Shown: piece after piece, positions 8,539 to 16,770 of the stretch
How the letters are laid out: each line of letters starts with the position of its first letter
Numbering within the stretch: the first letter of the stretch is position 1
Assembly: GCA_963736575.1 (NCBI GenBank)
Contig: CAVTPD010000001.1
Span: 2,294,001-2,358,000, forward strand
Source: CAVTPD01 sp963736575
GTDB lineage: Bacteria > Bacteroidota > Bacteroidia > Cytophagales > JAAEPT01
Length of the DNA stretch: 64,000 bases
Direction: 5' to 3'
Made by a program: the position numbers and the translations under genes
The notes under the pieces: generated by a model
Told to the model about the DNA's origin: nothing
Database searches by the model: none
Seen by the model: the letters and a program-made list of their open reading frames with translations, nothing else

Positions 8539-9241
8539 AGCTGTTTTCAATTAATGGTTCTTCGGGTTTCCTTTTAGCTTCGTATTTTTTCTTTTCTGAA
8601 AATGGATCTTTCCCACCTTTTATGTAATCTACCAAAGCAGATATAGCAATGGTATCTTTCATTTTATCGGCTGTTTTCATCATGTGGTTTCCGTGGAAGT
8701 CATGACATTGCAAACAAGTAGTCCATTTCTCTTGCTGAATAAGTTCTTCATGAGAAACATCTAATGGATCATTTTTCATCTTTAAATCACTATGGCAGTT
8801 TACACAAAAAGTTGTGGTAGCTGCTGTTAATCGAACGCCCTCATGTTCTAAATGGCAAGATGCGCATTCCGTAGCATCAATCGCTTTACGGGCATCTGCA
8901 AACCTTGGTTCTTTAAATCGGTGAACTGGATGCCTATCGTTTGGTCTATCGTGGCAACCTTGACATTTCTTGGTATCTACTGGCAGGTGTCCAAAATCAG
9001 CCATGGTTCTTCGTGTCCCTAAATAATATTGAACGTTAGCGGTTATTTGCCCTAACAAATCGCCTGGTGCAGGTGAATGGCAATCGTTACAAGCCAGTTC
9101 TTCGTGCCCCGTATTAGCAGGCCCTAGACTCATTATATCTTCATTTTCCGGAAGAAAGAAAATAGTCAAAAGCACCGAACTCACTACCAAACCAATTAAG
9201 GCTCCGTAAACCTGCCTCCTTCTTCTAAAACTTATTCTCAT
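8531..9241 (-). CDS. Membrane-anchored pentaheme c-type cytochrome
   Basis: 236 residues: one N-terminal membrane segment (YGALIGLVVSSVLLTIFFL) then a periplasmic domain with five CxxCH heme sites: CNDCH, CQGCH, CASCH, CVNCH and CLQCH. Many extra His residues can serve as distal ligands, giving a bis-His, low-potential multiheme resembling cytochrome c3/NapC-NrfH-like electron carriers, though I cannot place it in a named family. The basic N-terminus RISFRRRRQ supports the start at 9241. It overlaps the CcmF-like gene by 17 bp and the monoheme gene by 8 bp, implying translational coupling. Confidence 0.85.
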   Translation of the reverse strand: MRISFRRRRQVYGALIGLVVSSVLLTIFFLPENEDIMSLGPANTGHEELACNDCHSPAPGDLLGQITANVQYYLGTRRTMADFGHLPVDTKKCQGCHDRPNDRHPVHRFKEPRFADARKAIDATECASCHLEHEGVRLTAATTTFCVNCHSDLKMKNDPLDVSHEELIQQEKWTTCLQCHDFHGNHMMKTADKMKDTIAISALVDYIKGGKDPFSEKKKYEAKRKPEEPLIENSYE

Positions 9242-11753
9242 TGCTCAAGAATTTCTCTTTTAAACTGAATTTAAACACTTCTAATCGGGGCAGCAATGGC
9301 TTTATTTTCATACAGAAAACAGACCAAACTCTAATAACGAAAAGCAAAACAAGACTGAAAACCATCATTATCCCACCTAACCAAGTAAGAAAAACCCAAG
9401 GAAAATGAATTACCCTTACCACTACCCAATCTCCTGCCGTGCTGCTCAAAAGCAGTCTCTTCTCATCTGTTTGCAGATTAGTTCCTATACCAACCCGTAG
9501 GTTTTGATCAAAAGAATAATCGGACAAAATTCTAGAATCGCCATCTTGATTAGTTACTTCATAGGTAATGTATTCTTTTTGAAGACTATCTGAATGGCCC
9601 ATAACACCAAGCACTGTCTTTTCCGCTTTTTCACCAGGTTGTAATTGGTAACCCGGGACTTTTTCTGTTGCTTCTGTATTTAGAACACTAAACTGAAAAC
9701 CAGAAAAATTGGTTATTTTATCTGTAATTGGTACTTCATGGACTTCACTCCAATTATTCCTTTTTGTAGGATCTGGAAAATTGGAAACATGTATGTACAA
9801 ATCGTTAATAAACTCGCTAATTATAGAAGGAGAAGCCACTACCCCACCCATATCCTCGTTAAATTGAACCCTTGGATAAATCACTTTTTCATAATTGGCA
9901 AATGAGTTGTAAACTGAAAGCTTATAGAAAAAATCCTTAGACGAAAGGTCAACAAATACGCCTGCTTTTAAGTCTAGCCCACCGGAAGTATAATCTTTTC
10001 GGACTAAAAAAACATTAGGCTGATTGGTTCTAAAAACCATTTCTTCGGGCACATAATGGTCTCTGTATTTTAAAAACACACCACCAAACTTTATCTGGTA
10101 AATACCTACATCAATACGTTCATTTCGTTTAATTAAACGGTTTTCAACTTCGGTAAAATCCCCGTTAGTTAGCAATTTATCTTCCGTTGTAAGAACATTT
10201 TTTTTGGCCGAAGACACCAGAATACCAACCATAGAAACTGCTAAGCCCAAATGAGCCAACAACGATACCGACTTCCTCAAATTAATCCGTTGGATTAGTT
10301 CCCAAGAAAACAGCAATGATGCATACGTAAGGAAGAAATAAAATACCAACACCCATTTATGTTCTATATTCAGCATTAAATAACCACAATAGGTCACCAA
10401 AACAGAGAAAGGCAAAATCTTTAACAGCTTCTTGTAATTGATTTTATCGTTTTTAAAACCATACGCAGAAATCAAAAGAATAATTAGTACTACGCCTATT
10501 CCCATTTGGAAATTGGTATAAAACGACACGGGATCTGAAGGAGCTGCTAGGCGTGTAGTTTTACCTACTAACGCAAAAATTTTATTTATTACTGGAAATG
10601 ATGTTGGTAGAATTACTTGAAAAGCGCCTAACCCAAGTACCAAGACCATAAAGTAAATCACCGATTGTTTAAAAGTTAATTCTTTGTTTTTAGCAACTTC
10701 GGCTAAAGAAGATCTACTTTTAAAAAGTAAAATACCCACTATATAAATAGCCATAAAAACCAATAAATAGACCAATTGATCGTATAAACCCGAACCTGTA
10801 AACGAGTGCACCGAAGAATCGCCCAATACCCCACTTCTGGTTAAAAAGGTAGAATACAAGACCGCCCAATAGGTAATAGCAATTAGTATAGTAAAGCGTT
10901 GCGGTGAATCGTTTAGTTCTTTTACCGAAAAATGAAAGCTACCTATAAGCAGTAACCAAGGCACATAAATGGCATTTTCTACAGGGTCCCAATTCCAATA
11001 ACCACCAAAATTAAGGGTTTCGTATGCCCAATAAGCTCCCATAAAAATACCCAGCGTTAAAAACATAAAAGAAAGCAACACACCATTTTTTAGAAGGGTA
11101 CTGTTTTCTGATTTTTCAGGCTGAATGGCTAAACAAAAAGGAACGGACAACAAAGCAAAGGAAAAAAATATAACGGGCGGATGAATGATCATCCAATAAT
11201 TTCTAAGCAAGAGGTTCATCCCATTTCCGTTGGTTGGAACAAAACCTGCATTAATTTTTAAAATGGGTAGATTACCTTTTTCAGCAATAGAATAAAAAGC
11301 AGAAGAACCAATGGTAATATCTGAACTGATTTCCCATCCCAAAGCAAAGGAAACAAGAAAAGCGGAAAGCAAACTAAAAGTAAATAAAGCTCCGTTTTTC
11401 AGTTTAAAAAAACTAAGTAAAAAAAGACCAATTACCGATTGAAAGAAGACCCAGAGCAAGAAACTACCTTCTTGACCTTCCCAAATACTAGAAAGAAGAA
11501 AAGCCCCATTTAAATCGTTAGAGACATGCTGCCAAACGTACCAGCTTGAGTAATCTTTGTTAAAAGTTAACTGAACAAGAATAAAAAAAGAAACACAAGA
11601 GGCCGCTAAAGCTGAAAAAAGCAAACCCCTTGCTAGTTTCTCTAATAAAGTTTTCTGGTTACCTAAAAGGCATACTAAAAAAAGAACAACACATAGTATT
11701 AGTGCCGAAAATGAAAAGTTAAGTGTAAGCTTACCATATTCTAATAATTGCAT
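9225..11753 (-). CDS. CcmF/CcsA-type cytochrome c heme lyase
   Basis: 842 residues with many transmembrane helices over the first two thirds and the tryptophan-rich heme-handling motif GGYWNWDPVENAIYVPW typical of CcmF/NrfE/CcsA proteins. Histidines in IHPPVIFFSF and in SSVHSFTGSG are in positions used for heme binding in the family. It would attach heme to apocytochromes on the outer face of the inner membrane. The extra periplasmic C-terminal part (about 540-800) and a last membrane helix match CcmF. It lies directly between the flavin reductase gene (1 bp gap) and the multiheme cytochromes, so it is probably dedicated to these cytochromes. Confidence 0.85.
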   Translation of the reverse strand: MQLLEYGKLTLNFSFSALILCVVLFLVCLLGNQKTLLEKLARGLLFSALAASCVSFFILVQLTFNKDYSSWYVWQHVSNDLNGAFLLSSIWEGQEGSFLLWVFFQSVIGLFLLSFFKLKNGALFTFSLLSAFLVSFALGWEISSDITIGSSAFYSIAEKGNLPILKINAGFVPTNGNGMNLLLRNYWMIIHPPVIFFSFALLSVPFCLAIQPEKSENSTLLKNGVLLSFMFLTLGIFMGAYWAYETLNFGGYWNWDPVENAIYVPWLLLIGSFHFSVKELNDSPQRFTILIAITYWAVLYSTFLTRSGVLGDSSVHSFTGSGLYDQLVYLLVFMAIYIVGILLFKSRSSLAEVAKNKELTFKQSVIYFMVLVLGLGAFQVILPTSFPVINKIFALVGKTTRLAAPSDPVSFYTNFQMGIGVVLIILLISAYGFKNDKINYKKLLKILPFSVLVTYCGYLMLNIEHKWVLVFYFFLTYASLLFSWELIQRINLRKSVSLLAHLGLAVSMVGILVSSAKKNVLTTEDKLLTNGDFTEVENRLIKRNERIDVGIYQIKFGGVFLKYRDHYVPEEMVFRTNQPNVFLVRKDYTSGGLDLKAGVFVDLSSKDFFYKLSVYNSFANYEKVIYPRVQFNEDMGGVVASPSIISEFINDLYIHVSNFPDPTKRNNWSEVHEVPITDKITNFSGFQFSVLNTEATEKVPGYQLQPGEKAEKTVLGVMGHSDSLQKEYITYEVTNQDGDSRILSDYSFDQNLRVGIGTNLQTDEKRLLLSSTAGDWVVVRVIHFPWVFLTWLGGIMMVFSLVLLFVIRVWSVFCMKIKPLLPRLEVFKFSLKEKFLSNENKF

Positions 11754-11754
11754 A

Positions 11755-12798
11755 TTAGGCTATTTCTAAAACCATTTTCTTTGAATTAGGCTTTGCTACG
11801 CACGTTAGCAAATAACCATGTTCAATTTCTTTTGGACGTAAAATGGATTTATCGGGCATATTAAATGCTCCTTCTTTGGCCCGCATCACACAAGTAGAAC
11901 ATGTACCCGAACAACAAGAATACAATAATGGAACATTAGCCTCTTTGGCCCCTTCCAGAATAGTTTGGCCTGCTTTTACTTTAAAATGGTATTCCTGTTT
12001 TTTCATTTTTAATGAAATTTCAGAATCAATTCCAGGAACAGCATCCTCTGTTTTTTTAATAGAAACACCACCAAAACTCTCTAAATAAATGTTAGAATCT
12101 GGTACATCACATTTTAATAAACCTTCATAAGCAGATGTCATTAAACCAGCCGGACCACAGATGTAAAAGGCGGTATTGTCTAATTCAAAAGGATTAAGTT
12201 TGACAAACTGCTTAATGTTTTCTACGGTTAATTGTCCTTTTTCGCCATCAAAACCTTCTATTACTTCATCTACAAAAAGCTTCAACTGAAAACGCTCTTT
12301 GTACTTTTCTTTAATTTCTTTTAGCTGCTTGTTAAAAATGATAGAATATTCGTTTCGGTTAAAATAAAGTAATTCAACCATAGCGTCTTTCTCTTTTTCC
12401 AAGGCCAATTTCAGAATAGAATACAAAGGCGTTATACCACTTCCCCCACCAATTAAAACCAGCTTTCTTTTCTGGTTTTTAACCGGAACATACACAAAAC
12501 TACCTTGGGGTTTTTCTACTTTTATTTTCGCTCCTTCGGCAATTTTGTCAATCATGAAATTGGAGACTTTACCGTTAGGAACTCTTTTAACCGTAACTGA
12601 CAGCATTTTATCAATTTCGTTTGCACTATTAAGCGAATAGGCTCTTTTGTAAAGTTGTCCATCAATATTTACATGAAAGGTTAAATATTGACCCGATTTA
12701 TACTTTACATTCTTCCAGAAAGGAGCTTTAAAAAAGAAACTAACAGCATCTTCTGTCTCTTGTTTCTTTTCAACAATAGTTAGGTTTAGCGTACTCAT
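11755..12798 (-). CDS. Ferredoxin-type NAD(P)H-flavin reductase (FNR fold plus C-terminal 2Fe-2S)
   Basis: From ATG 12798 (MSTLNLTIVEKK) about 347 residues. The FAD-binding barrel has the RAYSLNS motif, the NAD(P)-binding domain has GGGSGITPLYS and YICGPAGLM, and the C-terminal plant-type ferredoxin domain has CCSGTCSTCVM and a final Cys in LLTCVA (four 2Fe-2S ligands). Architecture as in PaaK/HmpX-like oxidoreductases and in the reductase half of flavohemoglobin. No export signal, so cytosolic. In this operon it could feed electrons from NAD(P)H to the globin or to the membrane cytochrome. The 7 codons upstream of the chosen start lack conserved features. Confidence 0.85.
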   Translation of the reverse strand: MSTLNLTIVEKKQETEDAVSFFFKAPFWKNVKYKSGQYLTFHVNIDGQLYKRAYSLNSANEIDKMLSVTVKRVPNGKVSNFMIDKIAEGAKIKVEKPQGSFVYVPVKNQKRKLVLIGGGSGITPLYSILKLALEKEKDAMVELLYFNRNEYSIIFNKQLKEIKEKYKERFQLKLFVDEVIEGFDGEKGQLTVENIKQFVKLNPFELDNTAFYICGPAGLMTSAYEGLLKCDVPDSNIYLESFGGVSIKKTEDAVPGIDSEISLKMKKQEYHFKVKAGQTILEGAKEANVPLLYSCCSGTCSTCVMRAKEGAFNMPDKSILRPKEIEHGYLLTCVAKPNSKKMVLEIA

Positions 12799-12843
12799 AG
12801 CAATAGTTAGTCTACACAAATTGTGCGTTGATAATTGAATATT

Positions 12844-13362
12844 CTATTTAAAATAGAACACCACAAACACGTGGTAAAGTAATAACCCGGTAACCAATAA
12901 ACTTAGTCCTACATGAGCAATCATCCAGCCTTTGTAATACCAATAAGGACTATCTTTCATGTCTTCACCATTAAGTAGACCTAAGGCGTTATTACTTAAG
13001 AAAGCAATACTAAAGACCGAAGTGTACATGTAGCCAATAGATGTTGCATGAACGAAGAGTATTATGGGTGAAAGTGCCCCCAACCATTTATGGAAAGAAG
13101 CATAACTTTCGCCATATTTTACCAGTCTGTGAGAAGATTTTATAATAGCCAATGTCCACTGAATAAGCATATACACCGCTAGTGCAAAGCCAGTCCAGCG
13201 TTTATAAAGTTGGTCTTCTTGTAAAACTTCTAAAGACTGAAATTTTATAGAAGGCACAGCTATTACAAGAACGTAAGCTATAAGTAATACAAAACCTACA
13301 ATTTTGTACAGCTGTACCTTTGTTGAACTTTCGGTATTTACACTAGTTGTAAAGGAGCTCAT
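12844..13362 (-). CDS. Four-helix membrane protein, probable b-type cytochrome / ferric-reductase-like
   Basis: 172 residues with four predicted membrane helices (IVGFVLLIAYVLVIAV, FALAVYMLIQWTLAII, WLGALSPIILFVHATSIGY, GWMIAHVGLSLLVTGLLLYHVFVVFYF). Histidines in FHKW, FVHAT, IAHVG and LYHVF are placed as bis-His heme b ligands at the membrane faces. It is too small for a complete NOX-type reductase but fits a heme-b electron conduit. The start codon overlaps the end of the upstream DUF3365-like gene by 20 bp. Inferred role: carry electrons across the membrane between the cytosolic flavin reductase and the periplasmic hemes. Confidence 0.7.
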   Translation of the reverse strand: MSSFTTSVNTESSTKVQLYKIVGFVLLIAYVLVIAVPSIKFQSLEVLQEDQLYKRWTGFALAVYMLIQWTLAIIKSSHRLVKYGESYASFHKWLGALSPIILFVHATSIGYMYTSVFSIAFLSNNALGLLNGEDMKDSPYWYYKGWMIAHVGLSLLVTGLLLYHVFVVFYFK

Positions 13363-14182
13363 TTAATGTGTTTTCAGACGCTAATACCTTTACACTGTCC
13401 ATAAAAGCTTCCGGAGAAGGAAGAAACATTCCTTCAGTTGGCCATTTTTCGCCAATTTCTGGTTTTGGAGATTCTTTAAATCCTTCAATTTCTTTCACAT
13501 ACTGGCCTAAAGTAGCAATAGCACCCTCTCGGTACGCTATAATCATGGCTTTTACTTCTTCGAACGTCACAGAATCTTTAGGGTATGTCCAAGTAGTTGC
13601 GCCCATAACATCACCCATTTCCCAATCGGCCTTGGTAGTTTCTTCGTGTTTATTATGGCAATCTACACAAGGAACCGCCGAAGCAAAATCTGGGAACATT
13701 GCCGTTTGTAATTTATTTTCTTCGTCATAAAAGAATTTAGGGTTTTCGTCTGTTTTAATTTCTTTAAACAGTTCTTCTTGTTTACCAACAAACTTATTGG
13801 CTTGGTTTATAGGGAAATCAGAACCTAAAAACAAACCCAAAGGAACGGCACCTTTTTGAATGTTAGAAGAAATTCCTCTTAGAAATAACGCAGGTAATGG
13901 GCCTGCTTCCACATCATCTTTTCTCCAGTTTTCATCAAACTTTAAGCCTGCCTTTTTACCTGGACCTACAATACCTTTTGTATAAAGTGTTCTAGCTACA
14001 TCATTTTCATGCGCAACCATTTCGAAGGCTTTTTCAATAGGGAATTTCAAGACTTTTTCACCTGAAGAAGTGGTTTCTGCTGGTTCGTCAGGAATAGAGC
14101 TTCCTCCGCAGGAAAACAGAAACATTAAGGAGGCTGTACTTGTTGCTACAATTGCTTTTTTAAAGAGAGATAAACGTACCAT
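13343..14182 (-). CDS. Tll0287-like (DUF3365) heme lipoprotein
   Basis: 279 residues with a lipoprotein signal (ATSTASLMFLFSCGG), then a PAS-like heme-binding domain of the DUF3365/Tll0287 type: RGISSNIQKGAVPLGLFL and a single heme c site CVDCHN followed by WEMGDVMGA. Such domains sense or bind gases or shuttle electrons in the periplasm; the family function is not settled. It lies 41 bp downstream of the globin gene and overlaps the 4-TM gene. The start at ATG 14182 (MVRLSLFKKA) gives a good basic n-region. Confidence 0.8.
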   Translation of the reverse strand: MVRLSLFKKAIVATSTASLMFLFSCGGSSIPDEPAETTSSGEKVLKFPIEKAFEMVAHENDVARTLYTKGIVGPGKKAGLKFDENWRKDDVEAGPLPALFLRGISSNIQKGAVPLGLFLGSDFPINQANKFVGKQEELFKEIKTDENPKFFYDEENKLQTAMFPDFASAVPCVDCHNKHEETTKADWEMGDVMGATTWTYPKDSVTFEEVKAMIIAYREGAIATLGQYVKEIEGFKESPKPEIGEKWPTEGMFLPSPEAFMDSVKVLASENTLNELLYN

Positions 14183-14223
14183 AGGTATTTGTTTTAAATA
14201 AGAAAATTAAATATTTAGGGTAA

Positions 14224-15132
14224 TTATTTCCAGATTTGCCACCATTTTTTTACTGGTGCATTTACCACAGCCGCAGGAACGGGCTCTGGCTTCACATCTT
14301 TAGCAGCATCTTTCATTACCGTAGCTAAAGTGACATATACTTCCGTCCAAGCTGTTTTTAATTCATTATTCCACTCATCACCCAATCCAACTTCTAAGGT
14401 TTCTAATAAAGCCGCACCAACCGTATCGTAATGTTCGTCTTTAACACCATAACCCACATGTCTTTTGCCCAAATCTTGTACTGCAGATATAATTGCATTT
14501 AAGTTGGTTAAGCCACCTACCGCTGTTGCTAGCATTGCCATTAGTTTTTTGCCTTGCTCTTTCATATCGGAATGGCTGAACAATGCTTTTAATGAAGGAT
14601 CTTTTTCAAATAGCTTAGCATAGAATATCTCAGCAGCTTTATCAGCAATTGGTACCACTTTTTGAAACGAACTTTGCACCATAGCAATCTTCTTTTCCGT
14701 TAGCCCATCTTCTTCCACCTCTACTTCTTTTGCGGCATCCTTCATAACAGTAGCTAAAGTTATATAAACTTCCGTCCAGGCTGTTTTTAGTTCATCATTC
14801 CACTCTTCACCAAGGCCAACTTCTAAGGTTTCTAATAAAGCCGCACCAACCGTATCGTAATGTTCATCTTTAACACCATAACCCACATGTCTTTTCCCTA
14901 AATCTTGTACTGCAGATATAATTGCATCTAGATTAGTTAAGCCATTTACAGCCGTTCCCAGCATCATCATTAGTTTTTTACCTTGCTCTGTCATATCTGA
15001 ATGACTGAACAGCGCTCTTAAAGAAGGATCCTTTTCAAACAACTTAGTATAAAAGATCTCTGCGGCTTGTGGTGCTATTGGTGCTACCTTTTGAAAAGAG
15101 CCCTGAACTAATTCTACGGTACGTGAATTCAT
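14224..15132 (-). CDS. Two-domain globin
   Basis: 302 residues made of two nearly identical globin domains (about 1-140 and 144-285), each with the proximal His motif LGKRHVGYGVKDEHY and E-helix KKLMxML. The domains look like the globin part of flavohemoglobins or single-domain globins; no flavin domain is attached. At the DNA level the repeat unit is 429 bp. A Pro/Ala/Val-rich tail ends in the aromatic-basic KKWWQIWK, a possible membrane- or partner-binding anchor. First gene of the heme operon, preceded by palindromes at 15157-15186. Possible roles: NO or O2 binding, NO dioxygenation with the operon's own reductase, or heme/O2 delivery. Confidence 0.9.
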   Translation of the reverse strand: MNSRTVELVQGSFQKVAPIAPQAAEIFYTKLFEKDPSLRALFSHSDMTEQGKKLMMMLGTAVNGLTNLDAIISAVQDLGKRHVGYGVKDEHYDTVGAALLETLEVGLGEEWNDELKTAWTEVYITLATVMKDAAKEVEVEEDGLTEKKIAMVQSSFQKVVPIADKAAEIFYAKLFEKDPSLKALFSHSDMKEQGKKLMAMLATAVGGLTNLNAIISAVQDLGKRHVGYGVKDEHYDTVGAALLETLEVGLGDEWNNELKTAWTEVYVTLATVMKDAAKDVKPEPVPAAVVNAPVKKWWQIWK

Positions 15133-15156
15133 AAGTTTTTTGTTTGATGAGGTTTG

Positions 15157-15186
15157 CTACGTAATTATGTAGGTAATTTTACGTAA
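15157..15186. promoter_or_regulatory. Operator-like palindromes upstream of the globin operon
   Basis: CTACGTAATTATGTAG (15157-15172) is a palindrome with one mismatched pair, followed by the perfect palindrome TTACGTAA (15179-15186). Both contain ACGTAA. They lie 25-54 bp before the globin ATG at 15132, where a regulator of this operon would be expected to bind. Confidence 0.45.
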
Positions 15187-15297
15187 CAACTAACTATAAA
15201 AAACTTTTTACATCTAAAAATTTTAAAAAAGAGATTAAATATTAGAATAATATAATTTTAAATTAATAATATTAAACAATTAACTAAGTATAAAAAC

Positions 15298-16191
15298 TTA
15301 TTTACGTGCTTTCAAAAAAGGAACAATTACATTTTCAATACCCGAATCTATATCTATAGGAATATAATCAACTTGCAATTTTCCTAATTCCAATTTAAGA
15401 TCTTTTAGGTAGGCAGACATCCTATTTTTATAGTTTTCTGAAGCTACTGAAGGGTTCACCTTTACTATTTCACCCGACTCTACATCTTCTAATTCTAGCA
15501 AATCATCTTCAAAATTAAGATCAATTTCTTTTACGTAGTTTAAAGGATGAAAGACAACTACCTCATGCTTATAATGCTTAAGTTTTTGTATTGTTTTAAG
15601 AATTTCTGGTAATTGAGCTTTATTCTCTAAAAGCATATCGGTAAATAGAACAACTAAAGCCCTTCTACCCATTTTGGGGAGCATAAATTCTAAGGCTGCA
15701 TTTAAATCTGCTTTTTCATTTTTAGACTCTTTGGAAAGAACTTCTTCTAATTCCGAAAATACTCGTCTTAAATGAGTTTGGGTAGACCCTAAGGGAGTTA
15801 CATAATTATACCCTTCTTTAAAGTTGTACAGACTAAATGCATCTCGTTGCTTTTGTAAAATATGAAGCAAAGCAGCCGTTGCATAGACAGAAAATTGAAT
15901 TTTAGACAGCCCTTTCTCAGGATAAAACATAGAAGAAGAGTTATCTATTATAAAAAAGGCCCTCAGATTTGTTTCTTCTTCAAATCTTTTCACATACAAT
16001 CGGTCTGTTTTACCCAGCACTTTCCAATCTATAAAACGAGTACTGTCACCCGGGTTATATTGCCTATGCTCAGAGAATTCAACGGAAAAACCAGTAAATG
16101 GAGACCTGTGGTAACCAGTAATAAAGCCTTCTACAGCCTTCTTTGCGATCAGTTCTAAATTTTTATATCTGGATAATTCTTCTAATTTCAT
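15298..16191 (-). CDS. DUF58 domain protein (vWA-like)
   Basis: From ATG 16191 (MKLEELSRYKNLELIAKKAV) about 297 residues. The DUF58 signature GFSVEFSEHRQYNPGDSTRF is at the N-terminus, followed by a vWA-like fold with a MIDAS-type DNSSSM metal site and a later FTDM. In many bacteria DUF58 proteins are encoded next to a MoxR ATPase and vWA/BatA proteins; none are adjacent here. Function unknown, cytosolic (no signal or membrane segment). It stands alone between the globin operon and the divergent DUF3276 gene. Confidence 0.85.
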   Translation of the reverse strand: MKLEELSRYKNLELIAKKAVEGFITGYHRSPFTGFSVEFSEHRQYNPGDSTRFIDWKVLGKTDRLYVKRFEEETNLRAFFIIDNSSSMFYPEKGLSKIQFSVYATAALLHILQKQRDAFSLYNFKEGYNYVTPLGSTQTHLRRVFSELEEVLSKESKNEKADLNAALEFMLPKMGRRALVVLFTDMLLENKAQLPEILKTIQKLKHYKHEVVVFHPLNYVKEIDLNFEDDLLELEDVESGEIVKVNPSVASENYKNRMSAYLKDLKLELGKLQVDYIPIDIDSGIENVIVPFLKARK

Positions 16192-16279
16192 ACGCAATTA
16201 TTGTTAAAATAAACTTTAGTGGTAACTTTATTCACAAATAAAAAAATATTTACTTGAACCTGTAAGTGAAGAGGAGCGT

Positions 16280-16630
16280 ATGGACAAAGAAAAGGACGAA
16301 ATTTATTCCAAGAGAGTAAAGGCAGGTAAAAGAACTTACTTTTTTGATGTTAAATCTACAAAATCTAACGATTACTATTTAACCATCACAGAAAGTAAAC
16401 GAAAATTTAAGGAAGATGGTTTCTTCTTCGAAAAGCATAAAATATTTTTGTACAAAGAAGACTTTGCCAAATTTGTTAATGCTTTACAAGAAACGGTAAA
16501 CCACATTAAAACAGATTTACTTCCAGATTTAGACTTTGATAATTTAGAGCACGAAGAGACAAAACCTGAGGAAAACAAAAAAGATTCCTTAGACTTAGAC
16601 GCTCTTGACTCTGAAGACTTAAGCTGGTAA
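16280..16630 (+). CDS. DUF3276 / PUR-alpha-like nucleic-acid-binding protein
   Basis: 116 residues. The core KRTYFFDVKSTKSNDYYLTI, with EDGFFFEKHKIFLYKEDFAKFV, matches the PUR-domain proteins (DUF3276) found throughout Bacteroidota, which bind single-stranded DNA or RNA. The C-terminal third is an acidic low-complexity tail (DLDALDSEDLSW), as in homologues. It is transcribed in the same direction as ychF, but a promoter box lies between them. Confidence 0.85.
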   Translation: MDKEKDEIYSKRVKAGKRTYFFDVKSTKSNDYYLTITESKRKFKEDGFFFEKHKIFLYKEDFAKFVNALQETVNHIKTDLLPDLDFDNLEHEETKPEENKKDSLDLDALDSEDLSW

Positions 16631-16719
16631 TACTTACTCATTTATCTAAAAAAAAAACCTATCTGTCCAATAGTTAACAAAAACTTTAATCTAAGGACAT
16701 AAAAGTAGGGTAAAATTTT

Positions 16720-16727
16720 TATTTTTG
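16720..16727 (+). promoter_or_regulatory. Bacteroidota-type -7 box upstream of ychF
   Basis: TATTTTTG matches TAnnTTTG and lies 44 bp before the ychF ATG at 16771. No clear -33 TTG element was seen at the expected spacing. Confidence 0.5.
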
Positions 16728-16770
16728 TGTGGGACTTAAATTTTTAAGCCGTTAAATCGGTTTTATTCAT

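Noticed and set aside
8531..9241. NrfH/NapC-type quinol dehydrogenase
   Set aside because: It has one N-terminal anchor and five CxxCH sites, but I cannot match the specific NapC/NrfH residues and there is no nitrate or nitrite reductase gene nearby.
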